64,000 nucleotides of DNA from Candidatus Zixiibacteriota bacterium (GCA_024280215.1 JAJRQO010000034.1:62001-126000), one strand, 5' to 3'; shown: positions 17,598 to 26,150, numbered from the stretch's first letter. A program made the numbers and translations. The notes: generated by a model not told the origin, from the letters alone.

Positions 17598-18746
17598 TTG
17601 CTTGAGAAAAAACATTTAGAATATAGAGAAGACATCCGGGATTTCTGTCTCAAACAAATCGAACCACTTGCTAAAACGCTCGATGAAGAACAACGGTTTT
17701 TGCACGAACATATAAAACCACTGACCGACAAAGGCCTCTTCTCGGTTTTTATCCCCGAAGAGTATGGTGGCAAACCGATCGACACAATTTCCTATGCCAT
17801 CGCTGTCGAAGAATGTTCTCGCGTATGTGGCTCGACTGGTATCACCGTCGCTGCTCATAACTCGCTTGGAACTTTTCCTGTTTTAGCGTTTGGTAATGAC
17901 GAACAAAAGAAACGATTTTTACCTCGTGCCGCCAAAGGTGAACTACTCGCCTTTGGACTTTCAGAACCGGATGCAGGTTCCGATGCAGGAGGTACTCGTA
18001 CCTATGCTAAAAAAATTGACAAAGGATGGGAAGTCAACGGTTCTAAATGCTGGATAACTTCAGCAACGACTGCATTCGCAACTATCTGTACAGCAAAAAC
18101 AACAGAAGATGCCAAAGACCGAAGAATCACAACCTTACTCTTAGAAAAAGATTTCGATGGATATTCGGTAGGTAAAAAAGAAAACAAAATCGGACTTCGC
18201 GGTTCCGATACTGCTTTCCTGCATTTTGATGATGTTAACGTTCCTGATGAAAACCTACTCGGTAAAGAGGGGGAAGGATTCAAACAGATGTTAATCACTC
18301 TCGATGGTGGACGAATCTCGATTGGTGCTATGGCTCTTGGTTTAGGACAGGGTGCCTTGGATGTTGCTCTTAAATATGCCACCGACCGTCATCAGTTTGG
18401 CAAACCAATTATTGCCAATCAGGCAATTCAACATAAACTTGCCGATATGTCAATGGAACTTGAGGCTGCCCGTCTGTTGATTTATGATTGTGCTGCTCGC
18501 AAAGATGCTAAGCAAAATTACACTCGTTACTCAGCTATTTGTAAATTGTATGCATCCGAAGTCGGACGCAGATGTGCCGAACATGCCATTGAAATTCTCG
18601 GTTCCGTAGGTATTCTTACGGGAAAATATACTGCCGAAAGAATCTGGCGTGATGTCAAGCTTTGTGAGATAGGTGAAGGAACTTCAGAAGTCCAACGCCT
18701 TGTCATCGCCCGCGAACTCTTGAAAGAACTCGAAGCATCTAAGTAA
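17598..18746 (+). CDS. Acyl-CoA dehydrogenase (second copy in operon)
   Basis: The 382-residue protein has the same three-domain layout as its neighbour: GLSEPDAGSDAGG, KGWEVNGSKCWIT and DRHQFGKPI. Catalytic Glu360 sits in EIGEGTSE, where Gly replaces the common Tyr before Glu. The start is TTG at 17598, with an AAGGAG site overlapping the stop of the previous gene. The two dehydrogenases are clearly diverged, so they probably handle different acyl chains. It is the last gene of the operon and is followed by a terminator. Confidence 0.87.
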   Translation: MLEKKHLEYREDIRDFCLKQIEPLAKTLDEEQRFLHEHIKPLTDKGLFSVFIPEEYGGKPIDTISYAIAVEECSRVCGSTGITVAAHNSLGTFPVLAFGNDEQKKRFLPRAAKGELLAFGLSEPDAGSDAGGTRTYAKKIDKGWEVNGSKCWITSATTAFATICTAKTTEDAKDRRITTLLLEKDFDGYSVGKKENKIGLRGSDTAFLHFDDVNVPDENLLGKEGEGFKQMLITLDGGRISIGAMALGLGQGALDVALKYATDRHQFGKPIIANQAIQHKLADMSMELEAARLLIYDCAARKDAKQNYTRYSAICKLYASEVGRRCAEHAIEILGSVGILTGKYTAERIWRDVKLCEIGEGTSEVQRLVIARELLKELEASK

Positions 18747-18776
18747 GATTTAAATAATAATTTATCTAACATCTGA

Positions 18777-18809
18777 AAACGGAATCATTTAAAGGTTCCG
18801 TTTTTATTT
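18777..18809 (+). terminator. Rho-independent terminator of the beta-oxidation operon
   Basis: AAAACGGAA (18777-18785) pairs with TTCCGTTTT (18796-18804), continuing into a T-rich run. Confidence 0.8.
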
Positions 18810-18839
18810 TCTAATTTTATTCTGTGCATGGCAGTAAAA

Positions 18840-18886
18840 GTAGGTCGGGTTCACGAAGCCACCGAGAGGTGGGTATAGAACCCGAC
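18840..18886 (+). repeat. GTAG-REP palindromic element with nested stem
   Basis: GTAG (18840-18843) abuts GTCGGGTTC (18844-18852), which pairs with GAACCCGAC (18878-18886). Inside, CCACC (18859-18863) pairs with GGTGG (18868-18872). It lies between two convergent operons. Confidence 0.65.
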
Positions 18887-19000
18887 TATAGTAGACTGGA
18901 CCCGTAATCAAGTTGGGAATGACATTGAGGGGAGTTTGGGATGATAATAGGAACTTGTAATAATATCTTCAACTGAGCATAAAATGTATTAAATAAAAAA

Positions 19001-19025
19001 GGTCAGGTCTCTTCGAGACCTGACC
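19001..19025 (-). terminator. Perfect 11-bp hairpin, probable terminator of the NrfD operon
   Basis: GGTCAGGTCTC and GAGACCTGACC flank a TTC loop. On the minus strand the stem is followed by TTTTTTATTT. It is about 90 bp beyond the NrfD gene stop; no GTAG foot is present, so it is not grouped with the REP elements. Confidence 0.7.
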
Positions 19026-19032
19026 AAATATT

Positions 19033-19059
19033 GTCAAGACCGCAGGGGTCTTGACCTAC
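19033..19059 (-). repeat. GTAG-REP palindromic element
   Basis: GTCAAGACC (19033-19041) and GGTCTTGAC (19047-19055) form a 9-bp stem; CTAC (19056-19059) abuts it, which is GTAG on the minus strand. Confidence 0.65.
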
Positions 19060-19083
19060 TATTCCGCGATACAAATCTGTGCA

Positions 19084-19105
19084 TGGCAGACGCCCTCGTC
19101 TGCCA
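19084..19105. repeat. Palindrome without GTAG foot
   Basis: TGGCAGACG (19084-19092) and CGTCTGCCA (19097-19105) flank a CCCT loop. The preceding word TCTGTGCATGGCAG also occurs alone at 18821-18834, so a truncated sister copy may lie there. Confidence 0.55.
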
Positions 19106-19114
19106 ATGTTAACC

Positions 19115-20350
19115 TTACGCTGATTCACTTGATGACATTTTTTCTATATCTTTTTGAACTGCTCCCATTTCATTCCATGGAGGAAGAATTTTTGTAAGAA
19201 CCCAAAGAATTCCTATCGGAGCAACTAACAATGCTATAGCGACAAAAAGACCTTCAATGCCGAAGATGTCGAGTTTGTATGTAGTTAAACCTCTGAGAGA
19301 TTTTGAGAATAATTGTCCTCCGATTACAACGTTCCAGCGGGTTGAGAAAATACCAACTTGCACTAATATTGCCGAAATAAAATAAATCATTCTCCGCAAC
19401 TCATCTGGGAGTTTTCCAAACCGTCCGAATACTAATCCTAACATTGGTATTAATGAACCAATAATAATCTGGGTTATGATAAGACTTATAAACAAGCGAC
19501 TGGAAATCATCTCGGAAAGAATAGAAATTGATTCTTCTGATTCATAGAGCCTATGAATAAAGTCTAATGTTTCAAGCGAAAAATCAATAAGCATTGCGTA
19601 GAGTAAAAATTCAGCAAGCTTATTAAGACATTTCATACTCATTTTTGTCCATCGAACCATTGAGGTAATCATATAGACAATAAGCATGAGAGCGATACCT
19701 GATACGATTGCCGAGAATAAAAATACAATCGGAATCAGCACAGAACTCCACCATGGATTTGCTTTAATAGAACCGAAGATAAAACCGACATATCCGTGCA
19801 GTAAAAATGCAGACGGAATACCTATGATAGTAATAACTCTACCAATTTTATGATCAAATGCAACTGCTTTATCAGATATATCTGTTGCCCCTAAAGTGAG
19901 CAGTTTATAGAAATATTTTACGACACCTTTTTTTTCATTTGACCAAATCACGATATCTTTGCGATAGTCAAACCATATTTCCAATAGTAAAACAACCATG
20001 AGATACCAAGCATAAACAAATCCGAACATTGCCATCGCCGATGCTGTGTGTGGTGTTAAAAACATTTCAAACGAACGTTCAGGATGTCCGAGATGGGCAA
20101 GAAGTGGAAGCGGAGCAATAATCATAAATGCTAAAGCGGTCAACAGAGAAAGACGGTAAATCGGTTTTAGTGCGGAGACTTTAAAAACACGTTCAAGTGA
20201 TGCTAAAATAAAAGCACCAGCTACTAAACCAGTAAGGTAAGGGTATATGACAATTAGAATTGACCAGTGCAGTTCGTATTCATTTGGGAATACATAACCA
20301 GAAAGTCCTGGCATACTGTTTAACAACGGAGAAATTATTGAATAGAACAT
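19115..20350 (-). CDS. NrfD/PsrC-type membrane quinone oxidoreductase subunit
   Basis: The 411-residue integral membrane protein resembles the NrfD/PsrC subunit that exchanges electrons between the quinone pool and a periplasmic iron-sulfur partner. It has many hydrophobic helices (about 8-10) and the family features HWSILIVIYPYLTGLVAGAFI near the start, with LLAHLGHPER in the first third. It is the last gene of a three-gene operon. A GGAGG site sits inside the end of the ferredoxin gene, and the gap between the two genes is one base. No molybdopterin catalytic gene is next to it, so the electron donor or acceptor is not clear. Confidence 0.85.
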   Translation of the reverse strand: MFYSIISPLLNSMPGLSGYVFPNEYELHWSILIVIYPYLTGLVAGAFILASLERVFKVSALKPIYRLSLLTALAFMIIAPLPLLAHLGHPERSFEMFLTPHTASAMAMFGFVYAWYLMVVLLLEIWFDYRKDIVIWSNEKKGVVKYFYKLLTLGATDISDKAVAFDHKIGRVITIIGIPSAFLLHGYVGFIFGSIKANPWWSSVLIPIVFLFSAIVSGIALMLIVYMITSMVRWTKMSMKCLNKLAEFLLYAMLIDFSLETLDFIHRLYESEESISILSEMISSRLFISLIITQIIIGSLIPMLGLVFGRFGKLPDELRRMIYFISAILVQVGIFSTRWNVVIGGQLFSKSLRGLTTYKLDIFGIEGLFVAIALLVAPIGILWVLTKILPPWNEMGAVQKDIEKMSSSESA

Positions 20351-20351
20351 C

Positions 20352-21137
20352 TTATATAACCTCCCCGTCTAATCCAGCATAATATACTTTTGGCTTTGTA
20401 TTCAAACCAGGTTTTAAAGTATGAATCTCATTGAATTTAAAGAAACGCCGAAGCGGTGAGCTCTTTTTCCCTCGTTCTCCAAATATTCTTGTTTGTGTCG
20501 GACAAACTTCTACACAGGCAGGTAGTTTTCCGTCGGTAATACGGTGATAACAAAAAGTACATTTGTCAGCAACTTCTGTTTCAGGATGAAGATACCTGGC
20601 ACCGTATGGACATGCTTGAATACAATAACGGCATCCAACACACCATTTTGGGTCGACTAACACAACTCCATCTTTAGTCGCAAATGTTGCTCCAACAGGG
20701 CATACTTGTACACATGGTGCGTTGACACAATGGTTACAGAGTTTCGGGACAAAAAATGTACGTTCAATATGTAACTTTTCAGAAATTTCAGGGAATCCGT
20801 CAATACCTCCGTTTGGACTGTCAACGATTGGTTCTCCATCTTCAGGTATTACGTATCGTTCTATCCAAGTACGGAAGAAATGTGGTTCTCGTGGTACTTT
20901 GTTTTCACTTTTACAAGCATCAGCACAACGAGCACATCCGATACATTTTTTTATGTTTACCCCCATAGCATAATTATGTTGAGTCGGGTCGTAAGAACCG
21001 TTTTCATTAGCCAAAATATTCTGGACATCAAAACTTGCAACAAGAAAGAGAAGGCTGGGGAATGTTTTGGAGCAATTTTTTAAAAAAGCTCTTCTTTCGA
21101 TTTCCGGACGAATTAGTTTCGTGTTTGTTTTTTTCAT
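20352..21137 (-). CDS. Tat-exported ferredoxin with four [4Fe-4S] clusters (DmsB/NrfC type)
   Basis: The start is ATG 21137, with GGAGG 9 bp upstream and a TAATG overlap with the upstream stop; a 13-codon longer frame lacks such a site. The 261-residue protein opens with a twin-arginine signal (ERRAFLKN) and hydrophobic stretch. Four Cys groups follow: CIGCARCADAC, CNHCVNAPCVQVC, CVGCRYCIQAC and CTFC...CVEVC. It should carry electrons between the octaheme cytochrome and the NrfD quinone subunit on the periplasmic side. tatC at 30501 agrees with Tat export. The redox role is inferred from neighbours. Confidence 0.88.
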   Translation of the reverse strand: MKKTNTKLIRPEIERRAFLKNCSKTFPSLLFLVASFDVQNILANENGSYDPTQHNYAMGVNIKKCIGCARCADACKSENKVPREPHFFRTWIERYVIPEDGEPIVDSPNGGIDGFPEISEKLHIERTFFVPKLCNHCVNAPCVQVCPVGATFATKDGVVLVDPKWCVGCRYCIQACPYGARYLHPETEVADKCTFCYHRITDGKLPACVEVCPTQTRIFGERGKKSSPLRRFFKFNEIHTLKPGLNTKPKVYYAGLDGEVI

Positions 21138-21874
21138 TAGTAAGCCTCCGGATAATGTGGGTAATGACAATCCCAACAGAGATAACGGTCGGAATGTTCT
21201 TCAGCGTTTATTTTTGGTGCCAGTTTGTTTCCATTAGAACCTTTATTATGACAATATTCGCAAGTAGAATTATCTGTTGGTTTATGAGCTTTGGTAAATT
21301 TAGGTGAAGATTTATGACCTTTTTCAATTGTGTGACACTGGGTGCATGGTAGTGTCGCATGATGTGAAAGTATTTTTACACTTGCGATGTCTCTGTGACA
21401 TGCTGCACATTCTTCTGGTGCATGCGGCAATAACGGATTATGAGGGTTATGACACGACATACATGCTTTTCCAGGATTATGACGTTCGGCAATAATTTGT
21501 GGGAAACCAGAAGGCCTTGATGGATTATATCCGTGACATAATGGGCAATAGCCACGTTCACGAGGTGCTCTGGGGGTAAATTCATCAGGGGCGTCAATAT
21601 GTTGTAAAGCAGGACCATGACAAACTTCACATGCGACCCCTTTGTGATACGACCCCGATTTTGTTTCAACTATGTCATCATGACAATCATAACATGCATC
21701 TGCACCTGCATACACTTGTTCTAAGTCCATATTCTCTTGTATGGCTTCAGTACGGAAATGACCCTGTTCACCAAATGATTCAGGAACAAAAATGTTTCTG
21801 GCGGCTATAAAAGCACCGACGACAACCATTAAAATGATAATAATAGGGATAACTTGTTGTGGGATTTTAGACAT
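21137..21874 (-). CDS. Membrane-anchored octaheme c-type cytochrome
   Basis: The 245-residue protein has one N-terminal hydrophobic segment (about 7-25) that looks like an uncleaved anchor, then eight CxxCH haem sites: CYDCH, CEVCH, CPLCH, CMSCH, CAACH, CTQCH, CEYCH and CWDCH. Additional His residues could serve as distal ligands. It starts at ATG 21874 behind AGGTG; an in-frame GTG two codons upstream overlaps that site. It is the first gene of the operon with the ferredoxin and NrfD. A role as the periplasmic electron-exchange subunit is inferred. Confidence 0.85.
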   Translation of the reverse strand: MSKIPQQVIPIIIILMVVVGAFIAARNIFVPESFGEQGHFRTEAIQENMDLEQVYAGADACYDCHDDIVETKSGSYHKGVACEVCHGPALQHIDAPDEFTPRAPRERGYCPLCHGYNPSRPSGFPQIIAERHNPGKACMSCHNPHNPLLPHAPEECAACHRDIASVKILSHHATLPCTQCHTIEKGHKSSPKFTKAHKPTDNSTCEYCHNKGSNGNKLAPKINAEEHSDRYLCWDCHYPHYPEAY

Positions 21875-22102
21875 CTTCACCTATTTTTTCATTATGTTTT
21901 ATTTTTAATATGTTTTAATAAAACTAAAATAGTATGGATTGTCAATGATTAAATTAGACAAATAGAGCTATGAAGCTATTAGTGGGTTGTCGAGGCGTTT
22001 TTGAAGTACATTTAACTTGATATGAAAAATTTATACATAAAAGTTTATTAATGAGTAGTGGATTTGTTTTACCCGATTTTTAAAAAATGGTGCAATTCGT
22101 AT

Positions 22103-22729
22103 CTACTCCATCTCTTTAAGTGTCACATTAACAACACCGATGCCGCAATGTGGAGCGATACCTTTGTTCTTAAAATAATCCTGATGGTAGTCTTCAGCTT
22201 TGTAATATGTCAACGCTTTAGTTACTTCTGTAACTACAGGCTTCTTAAAAAACTTACCATCTTCAATCTGTTTGAGAGCATCCAATGCTTTTGCTTTTTG
22301 GTCATCGTCGTTATAAAAAATTGCCGAACGGTATTGTGTACCAACATCAGGACCTTGACGGTTGAGCGTTGTTGGATCATGGAGAGAGAAGAAGGCCGAA
22401 AGCAGGTCTGTATAACTAATGACATTTGGGTCGTAGATAATTTCGCATACTTCTGCATGATTTGTATTCTCATAACAGATTTCTTTATAGGTTGGGTTCT
22501 CTGTATTACCACCCATGTACCCAACAGAAGTTTCTTTGACACCATCGAGTTTTTGGAACACCGCTTCGACACCCCAGAAACATCCTGCTCCGAATGTTGC
22601 TTTTTTATGATTCATATTTGACACATTGTCTCCGCTCTTTTTAACAGCCTTTTTTTCTACTTCTGTTGAATTTACAATGATAACTGCAAAAATCAACAAT
22701 GTTACTGTAAATAATAAATTATATCTCAT
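22103..22729 (-). CDS. msrA: Peptide-methionine (S)-S-oxide reductase with N-terminal signal/anchor
   Basis: MsrA repairs oxidised methionine. The catalytic motif GCFWGVE has Cys50; ETSVGYMGG, YENTNHAEVCEIIYDP and QGPDVGTQYRSAIF are typical. Before the domain there is a hydrophobic stretch (residues 5-19) suggesting export to the periplasm or a membrane anchor. The start is at ATG 22729 behind AAGGAGA; a 31-codon longer frame crosses a dispersed repeat and is rejected. It stands alone between the cytochrome operon and bioY. Confidence 0.9.
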   Translation of the reverse strand: MRYNLLFTVTLLIFAVIIVNSTEVEKKAVKKSGDNVSNMNHKKATFGAGCFWGVEAVFQKLDGVKETSVGYMGGNTENPTYKEICYENTNHAEVCEIIYDPNVISYTDLLSAFFSLHDPTTLNRQGPDVGTQYRSAIFYNDDDQKAKALDALKQIEDGKFFKKPVVTEVTKALTYYKAEDYHQDYFKNKGIAPHCGIGVVNVTLKEME

Positions 22730-22790
22730 ACTTGTCTCCTTGTTGTTCTCTGTAACAAAAATTAAAGAAAACAGTTCCACATAAATTTTG

Positions 22791-22890
22791 GAGCATACTT
22801 CGACTCCGCTCACAGCTTGCATTCTGTTCAGCTTGCAAGCTGTTCAGCATGACAGATTATTTTTCAAGTCACCCTGAGCAGAGTCGAAGT
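22791..22890. repeat. Inverted copies of a dispersed ACTTCGACTCCGCTCA repeat
   Basis: ACTTCGACTCCGCTCA (22797-22812) and TGAGCAGAGTCGAAGT (22875-22890) are reverse complements with one mismatch. The segment between holds GCTTGC/GCAAGC words. A second solo copy with 21 of 22 bases identical (GAGCATACTTCGATTCCGCTCA) lies at 30369-30390. Confidence 0.6.
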
Positions 22891-22993
22891 GTCTTGAATG
22901 ATATTGTTAGTTATCTGAGATTTCTTACTTGTTTTCAAAAAGAAAACATTTTACATTCGGTTTATAAAATTAGATAAATTAATAGGAGTCAAA

Positions 22994-23566
22994 ATGATAA
23001 CAAATACAACTGCACTTTATAGCAAAATCCAACCAAACACACTTTTGGCAGAATTGCCATTACTGGCAACTTTTAATATGCTTTTAATCGCTTGTTCATA
23101 TATTTCAATAACTCTTCCATTTTCACCAGTACCGATTACAGGTCAGACATTTGGAATCCTCTTGGTTGCGATGGCACTTGGACGAGTTCGTGGCATGGCT
23201 GTCGTCATGGCGTATCTTTTAGAAGGTGCGATGGGGCTACCTGTCTTTGCGGGTGGTTCAGCAGGAATTGTTAAATTTGTCGGTCCTACAGGTGGTTATC
23301 TTGTCGGCTTTGCCGTATCGGCTTATATGGTCGGTTATCTGGCTGATAAAAGATGGGACAAGAGTTTTGCCAAGACTACAATTGCGATGGTTTTAGGTAC
23401 CGCTCTAATCTTTGTTACTGGACTTGCCCAGCTTTCATTTTTTGTACCAGCTGAGACTCTGTTTACCATGGGATTTACCCCATTTGTACCAGGTGCAATC
23501 GTTAAAATAGCGGTCGCATCGGTTATTCTTCCATCAGTTTGGAAGTTAGTGAAAGACATGAAATAA
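22994..23566 (+). CDS. bioY: Biotin transporter BioY
   Basis: The 190-residue membrane protein is the substrate-binding S component of an ECF-type biotin transporter. It has about six helices and the BioY pattern PVPITGQTFGILLVAMALG near residue 50, followed by YLLEGAMGLPVFAGG and GPTGGYLVGF. The ATG has an AGGAG site 6 bp upstream. No ATPase (bioM) or EcfT partner is adjacent; BioY is known to work alone in some bacteria. Its demand fits the biotin-dependent carboxylase of region 2. I could not identify a convincing BirA operator. Confidence 0.92.
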   Translation: MITNTTALYSKIQPNTLLAELPLLATFNMLLIACSYISITLPFSPVPITGQTFGILLVAMALGRVRGMAVVMAYLLEGAMGLPVFAGGSAGIVKFVGPTGGYLVGFAVSAYMVGYLADKRWDKSFAKTTIAMVLGTALIFVTGLAQLSFFVPAETLFTMGFTPFVPGAIVKIAVASVILPSVWKLVKDMK

Positions 23567-23578
23567 GGCTCATCAATA

Positions 23579-23597
23579 TTCCAATAACTTATTGGAA
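23579..23597. repeat. Small hairpin after bioY
   Basis: TTCCAATA and TATTGGAA flank ACT, just after the bioY stop. No T tract follows, so termination is uncertain; an operator is the alternative. Confidence 0.35.
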
Positions 23598-23610
23598 CAT
23601 ATCAAGATAA

Positions 23611-23643
23611 AATGCGTTTACTATATATATGAGTGAACGCATT
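23611..23643. promoter_or_regulatory. 11-bp dyad upstream of ilvE (candidate operator)
   Basis: AATGCGTTTAC (23611-23621) and GTGAACGCATT (23633-23643) are inverted repeats with 10 of 11 bases matching, separated by an 11-bp AT-rich spacer. The arms are two helical turns apart, the usual form of a dimeric repressor site. Confidence 0.4.
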
Positions 23644-23692
23644 GTTATTAATAGGTTTTATGTGAAATGATTAACAATCTTTACGATTTTGA

Positions 23693-23721
23693 TTGAGTTT
23701 CACCTGAAATTTCGTTATTAT
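23693..23721 (+). promoter_or_regulatory. Predicted promoter of ilvE
   Basis: TTGAGT (23693-23698) and TATTAT (23716-23721) are 17 bp apart, about 50 bp before the ilvE start. Confidence 0.45.
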
Positions 23722-23771
23722 ATATCAATGAAAATAATAATATTATTACATAACAAGGAGGTTAGGTTTCT

Positions 23772-24710
23772 ATGATACCTACTGAATATATTTGGATGAA
23801 TGGTGAAATGGTTAAATGGGATGATGCAAAAATACATGTTTGTTCTCATGTCATCCATTATGGTTCATCTGTTTTTGAAGGAATGCGAGTATACAAAACT
23901 GATAAAGGTTCGGTCTGTTTCAGACTCAAGGATCACTCATCACGACTTTTGGACTCAGCAAAAATTTATCGTATGCCAATGAAATGGTCTGCAGAAGAAA
24001 TCGACCAAGCGACTCTTGATATTATCGGTATTAACAATATGGAAGAGTGTTATGTTCGTCCAGTTGCCTACCGTGGCTATGGAACTCTTGGTGTTGACCC
24101 ATCAAATTGTCCTGTTGATTTAACTATCGCTGTCTGGCCGTGGGGAAAATACCTTGGTGATGATGCTCTTGAAAATGGAGTTTCAGTATGTGTCTCATCA
24201 TGGAACCGTATTGCTCCAAACACTATGCCAGCAATGGCAAAAGCGGGTGCCAACTATATGAACTCACAGCTTATCAAACTTGAAGCTCTCTCGCATGGCT
24301 ATGTTGAAGGAATAGCTTTGGATATTCATGGTAACGTTTCTGAAGGTTCTGGCGAAAATATATTCTTGGTTCGCAATGGTGCTTTGATTACACCAACATT
24401 CTCTGCATCGATTTTACCAGGGATCACCCGTCGTTCGGTTATCAAGATTGCAACTGATTTAGGTCTCAAAGTGATTGAACAAAATATCCCTCGTGAAGCA
24501 CTTTATCTTGCTGATGAAGTTTTCTTCACAGGTTCTGCCGCCGAAATTACACCGATTTCACAAATTGATAAAATTCAAATTGGAATTGGCAAATGCGGTC
24601 CGATTACAAAACAAATTCAAAAAGCTCTCTTTGATATTTTAGAAGGTCGTGCGGAAGACAAATATAACTGGTTGACTTATGTGCCTGAATATAAAAAGGT
24701 GCTTGCCTAA
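23772..24710 (+). CDS. ilvE: Branched-chain amino acid aminotransferase
   Basis: This class IV PLP aminotransferase (312 residues) interconverts leucine, isoleucine or valine with their 2-oxo acids, so it can feed the leucine degradation operon or serve biosynthesis. Lys157 in PAMAKAGANYMNS is the expected PLP lysine; SEGSGENIFLV and the closing GPITKQIQ are standard. A strong AAGGAGG site lies 10 bp before the ATG. The stop overlaps the rpiB start (TAATG), so translation is coupled. Confidence 0.95.
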   Translation: MIPTEYIWMNGEMVKWDDAKIHVCSHVIHYGSSVFEGMRVYKTDKGSVCFRLKDHSSRLLDSAKIYRMPMKWSAEEIDQATLDIIGINNMEECYVRPVAYRGYGTLGVDPSNCPVDLTIAVWPWGKYLGDDALENGVSVCVSSWNRIAPNTMPAMAKAGANYMNSQLIKLEALSHGYVEGIALDIHGNVSEGSGENIFLVRNGALITPTFSASILPGITRRSVIKIATDLGLKVIEQNIPREALYLADEVFFTGSAAEITPISQIDKIQIGIGKCGPITKQIQKALFDILEGRAEDKYNWLTYVPEYKKVLA

Positions 24711-25147
24711 TGCGAGTTGCAATTGGTTCCGACCATGCGGGCTTAGAGTTGAAAGAAAAAGTCAAAGTGATTCTAACATCCTTTGGCTACGAGCTAACTG
24801 ACTTTGGCACCCACGCCAAAGACTCGGTTGACTATTCTGATTTTGGTCTCAAAGTTGCCCATGCGGTCGCCGACGGTGATGTTGACTATGGTATCAATAT
24901 CTGCTGGACTGGTAATGGTATGGCGATGGCATCAAACAAAGTTAAAGGCATCCGTGCGGGGATTGCTGTTAATGCCGAAATGTCTCACATGACTCGCCTG
25001 CACAACAACGCCAATATATTGGTGCTCTCACAAAAATATACCCCTGAAAATGAACTCGAAGAAATTTTGAAACAGTTTTTTAATACAAAATTTGAAGCGG
25101 GACGACATCTTCGTCGAATCGAAAAGTTTATGGAGGAAGAGGGGTAA
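24710..25147 (+). CDS. rpiB: Ribose 5-phosphate isomerase B
   Basis: The 145-residue RpiB/LacAB family protein interconverts ribulose and ribose 5-phosphate. SDHAGLELKEKV (7-18) and NKVKGIRAGI are family marks; Cys65 in ICWTGNGM takes the catalytic position, although the usual loop is CGTGIG, so two residues differ. It overlaps ilvE by one base. rpiB is commonly found with glyA and nrdR; here both lie within 5 kb, separated by inserted genes. Confidence 0.88.
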   Translation: MRVAIGSDHAGLELKEKVKVILTSFGYELTDFGTHAKDSVDYSDFGLKVAHAVADGDVDYGINICWTGNGMAMASNKVKGIRAGIAVNAEMSHMTRLHNNANILVLSQKYTPENELEEILKQFFNTKFEAGRHLRRIEKFMEEEG

Positions 25148-25184
25148 CGAGGGGAGTTGAGAGATTAATAGATTGAGGGAGTTT

Positions 25185-25997
25185 ATGAAGCATTATTTGG
25201 ATGAAATTCTAAAAAATAAAATACTCTTTTGGGTTGTCATATCTTTTATTTTAATTGTTATTACAATTATAATTGATTTCTTTTTCTTTGAATTTGATTT
25301 GGAGGGATTTGTTACTGAATGGCATGGCTTTTTACTTGATATAGTTGTCTTTGGTGTAATTCTTTCGATCTACGAATATTACTCTGAAAGAAATAAAGAT
25401 ATAAAATATTTAAAAAAAGAATTAAGAAAAAACTTAACTTTAGATACAAAAGAGAGTGTTTTACAAAAAATTGATGACATTAAATCTTTAAATAAATACT
25501 CAACACCATTGCCTAAGTTGTTTGGTATTTATCTAGATAAAGCTAAAGATGATGAATCAATTGATTTTAGCAAAAGTGATATGCGGTATGTTCAAGCGAA
25601 CTTCGCATCGTTCTTGAATTGTAATTTTACGAATGTAGTTGCTCAATGGGGGTGGATGAAAAATTCAAATTTTTCAGTTTGTGATTTTAATAAGGCAAAT
25701 TTTAGTGCTGTTCATTTTGATGAAGCTATCTTTAATGATTGTCAAATGAAAAACACCATATTTACTGCTGCCTACTTTATTGATGCTCACGTAGATGATT
25801 CTGATTTAACGTATGCTATTTTTCGTAGAGCGAGGATGGAAGGAGTGTCTATGAATAAGACCAATGTAACAAATGCTGATTTTGATGGTGCTAATTTAGA
25901 AGGAGCAGATTTAAGGGGTGTTATTGGTTTAACTAAAGAACAATTAGTAAATTGCAAAACAGATATAAATACTAAGCTTCCTGATTATTTGAATTGA
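25185..25997 (+). CDS. Membrane-anchored pentapeptide repeat protein
   Basis: The 270-residue product has two hydrophobic segments at about residues 11-35 and 45-65, a charged stretch, and then a pentapeptide-repeat region (about 130-250) with units such as ANFAS, CNFTN, ANFSA, ADFDG, ANLEG and ADLRG that fold as a right-handed beta helix. ATG 25185 is chosen because GAGGGAG lies just upstream; an in-frame TTG at 25173 is the alternative. Codon use is AT-richer than in neighbouring rpiB and glyA, which suggests more recent acquisition. Function unknown. Confidence 0.75.
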   Translation: MKHYLDEILKNKILFWVVISFILIVITIIIDFFFFEFDLEGFVTEWHGFLLDIVVFGVILSIYEYYSERNKDIKYLKKELRKNLTLDTKESVLQKIDDIKSLNKYSTPLPKLFGIYLDKAKDDESIDFSKSDMRYVQANFASFLNCNFTNVVAQWGWMKNSNFSVCDFNKANFSAVHFDEAIFNDCQMKNTIFTAAYFIDAHVDDSDLTYAIFRRARMEGVSMNKTNVTNADFDGANLEGADLRGVIGLTKEQLVNCKTDINTKLPDYLN

Positions 25998-26020
25998 TTT
26001 GTTGAATTAATTCGTATCAA

Positions 26021-26046
26021 GCGGAACAGGCAAGCCTGTTCCCTAC
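26021..26046 (-). repeat. GTAG-REP element upstream of the first RAYT gene
   Basis: GGAACAGGC (26023-26031) and GCCTGTTCC (26034-26042) form the stem; CTAC (26043-26046) is the GTAG foot on the minus strand. The whole 26 bp is the exact reverse complement of 26415-26440. Confidence 0.75.
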
Positions 26047-26150
26047 AAACTTATTATAAAAGATACGATTTTTATAAAATTAAACTGACATCATCTGTCA
26101 GTTAATCTTGTTATATTTATCATAGTTAAAAATTATGATAGGTTGTACAA

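Noticed and set aside
21138..21176. N-terminal extension of the ferredoxin gene
   Set aside because: The ATG at 21137 has a GGAGG site and starts a Tat signal; the extension lies within the cytochrome gene.
22730..22822. 31-codon N-terminal extension of msrA
   Set aside because: It runs into a dispersed repeat and lacks a ribosome binding site; the ATG at 22729 has AAGGAGA and a hydrophobic leader.
22929..22967. BirA operator before bioY
   Set aside because: TTGTTTTC and GGTTTATAA vaguely resemble half-sites, but spacing and sequence do not fit the known biotin operator.
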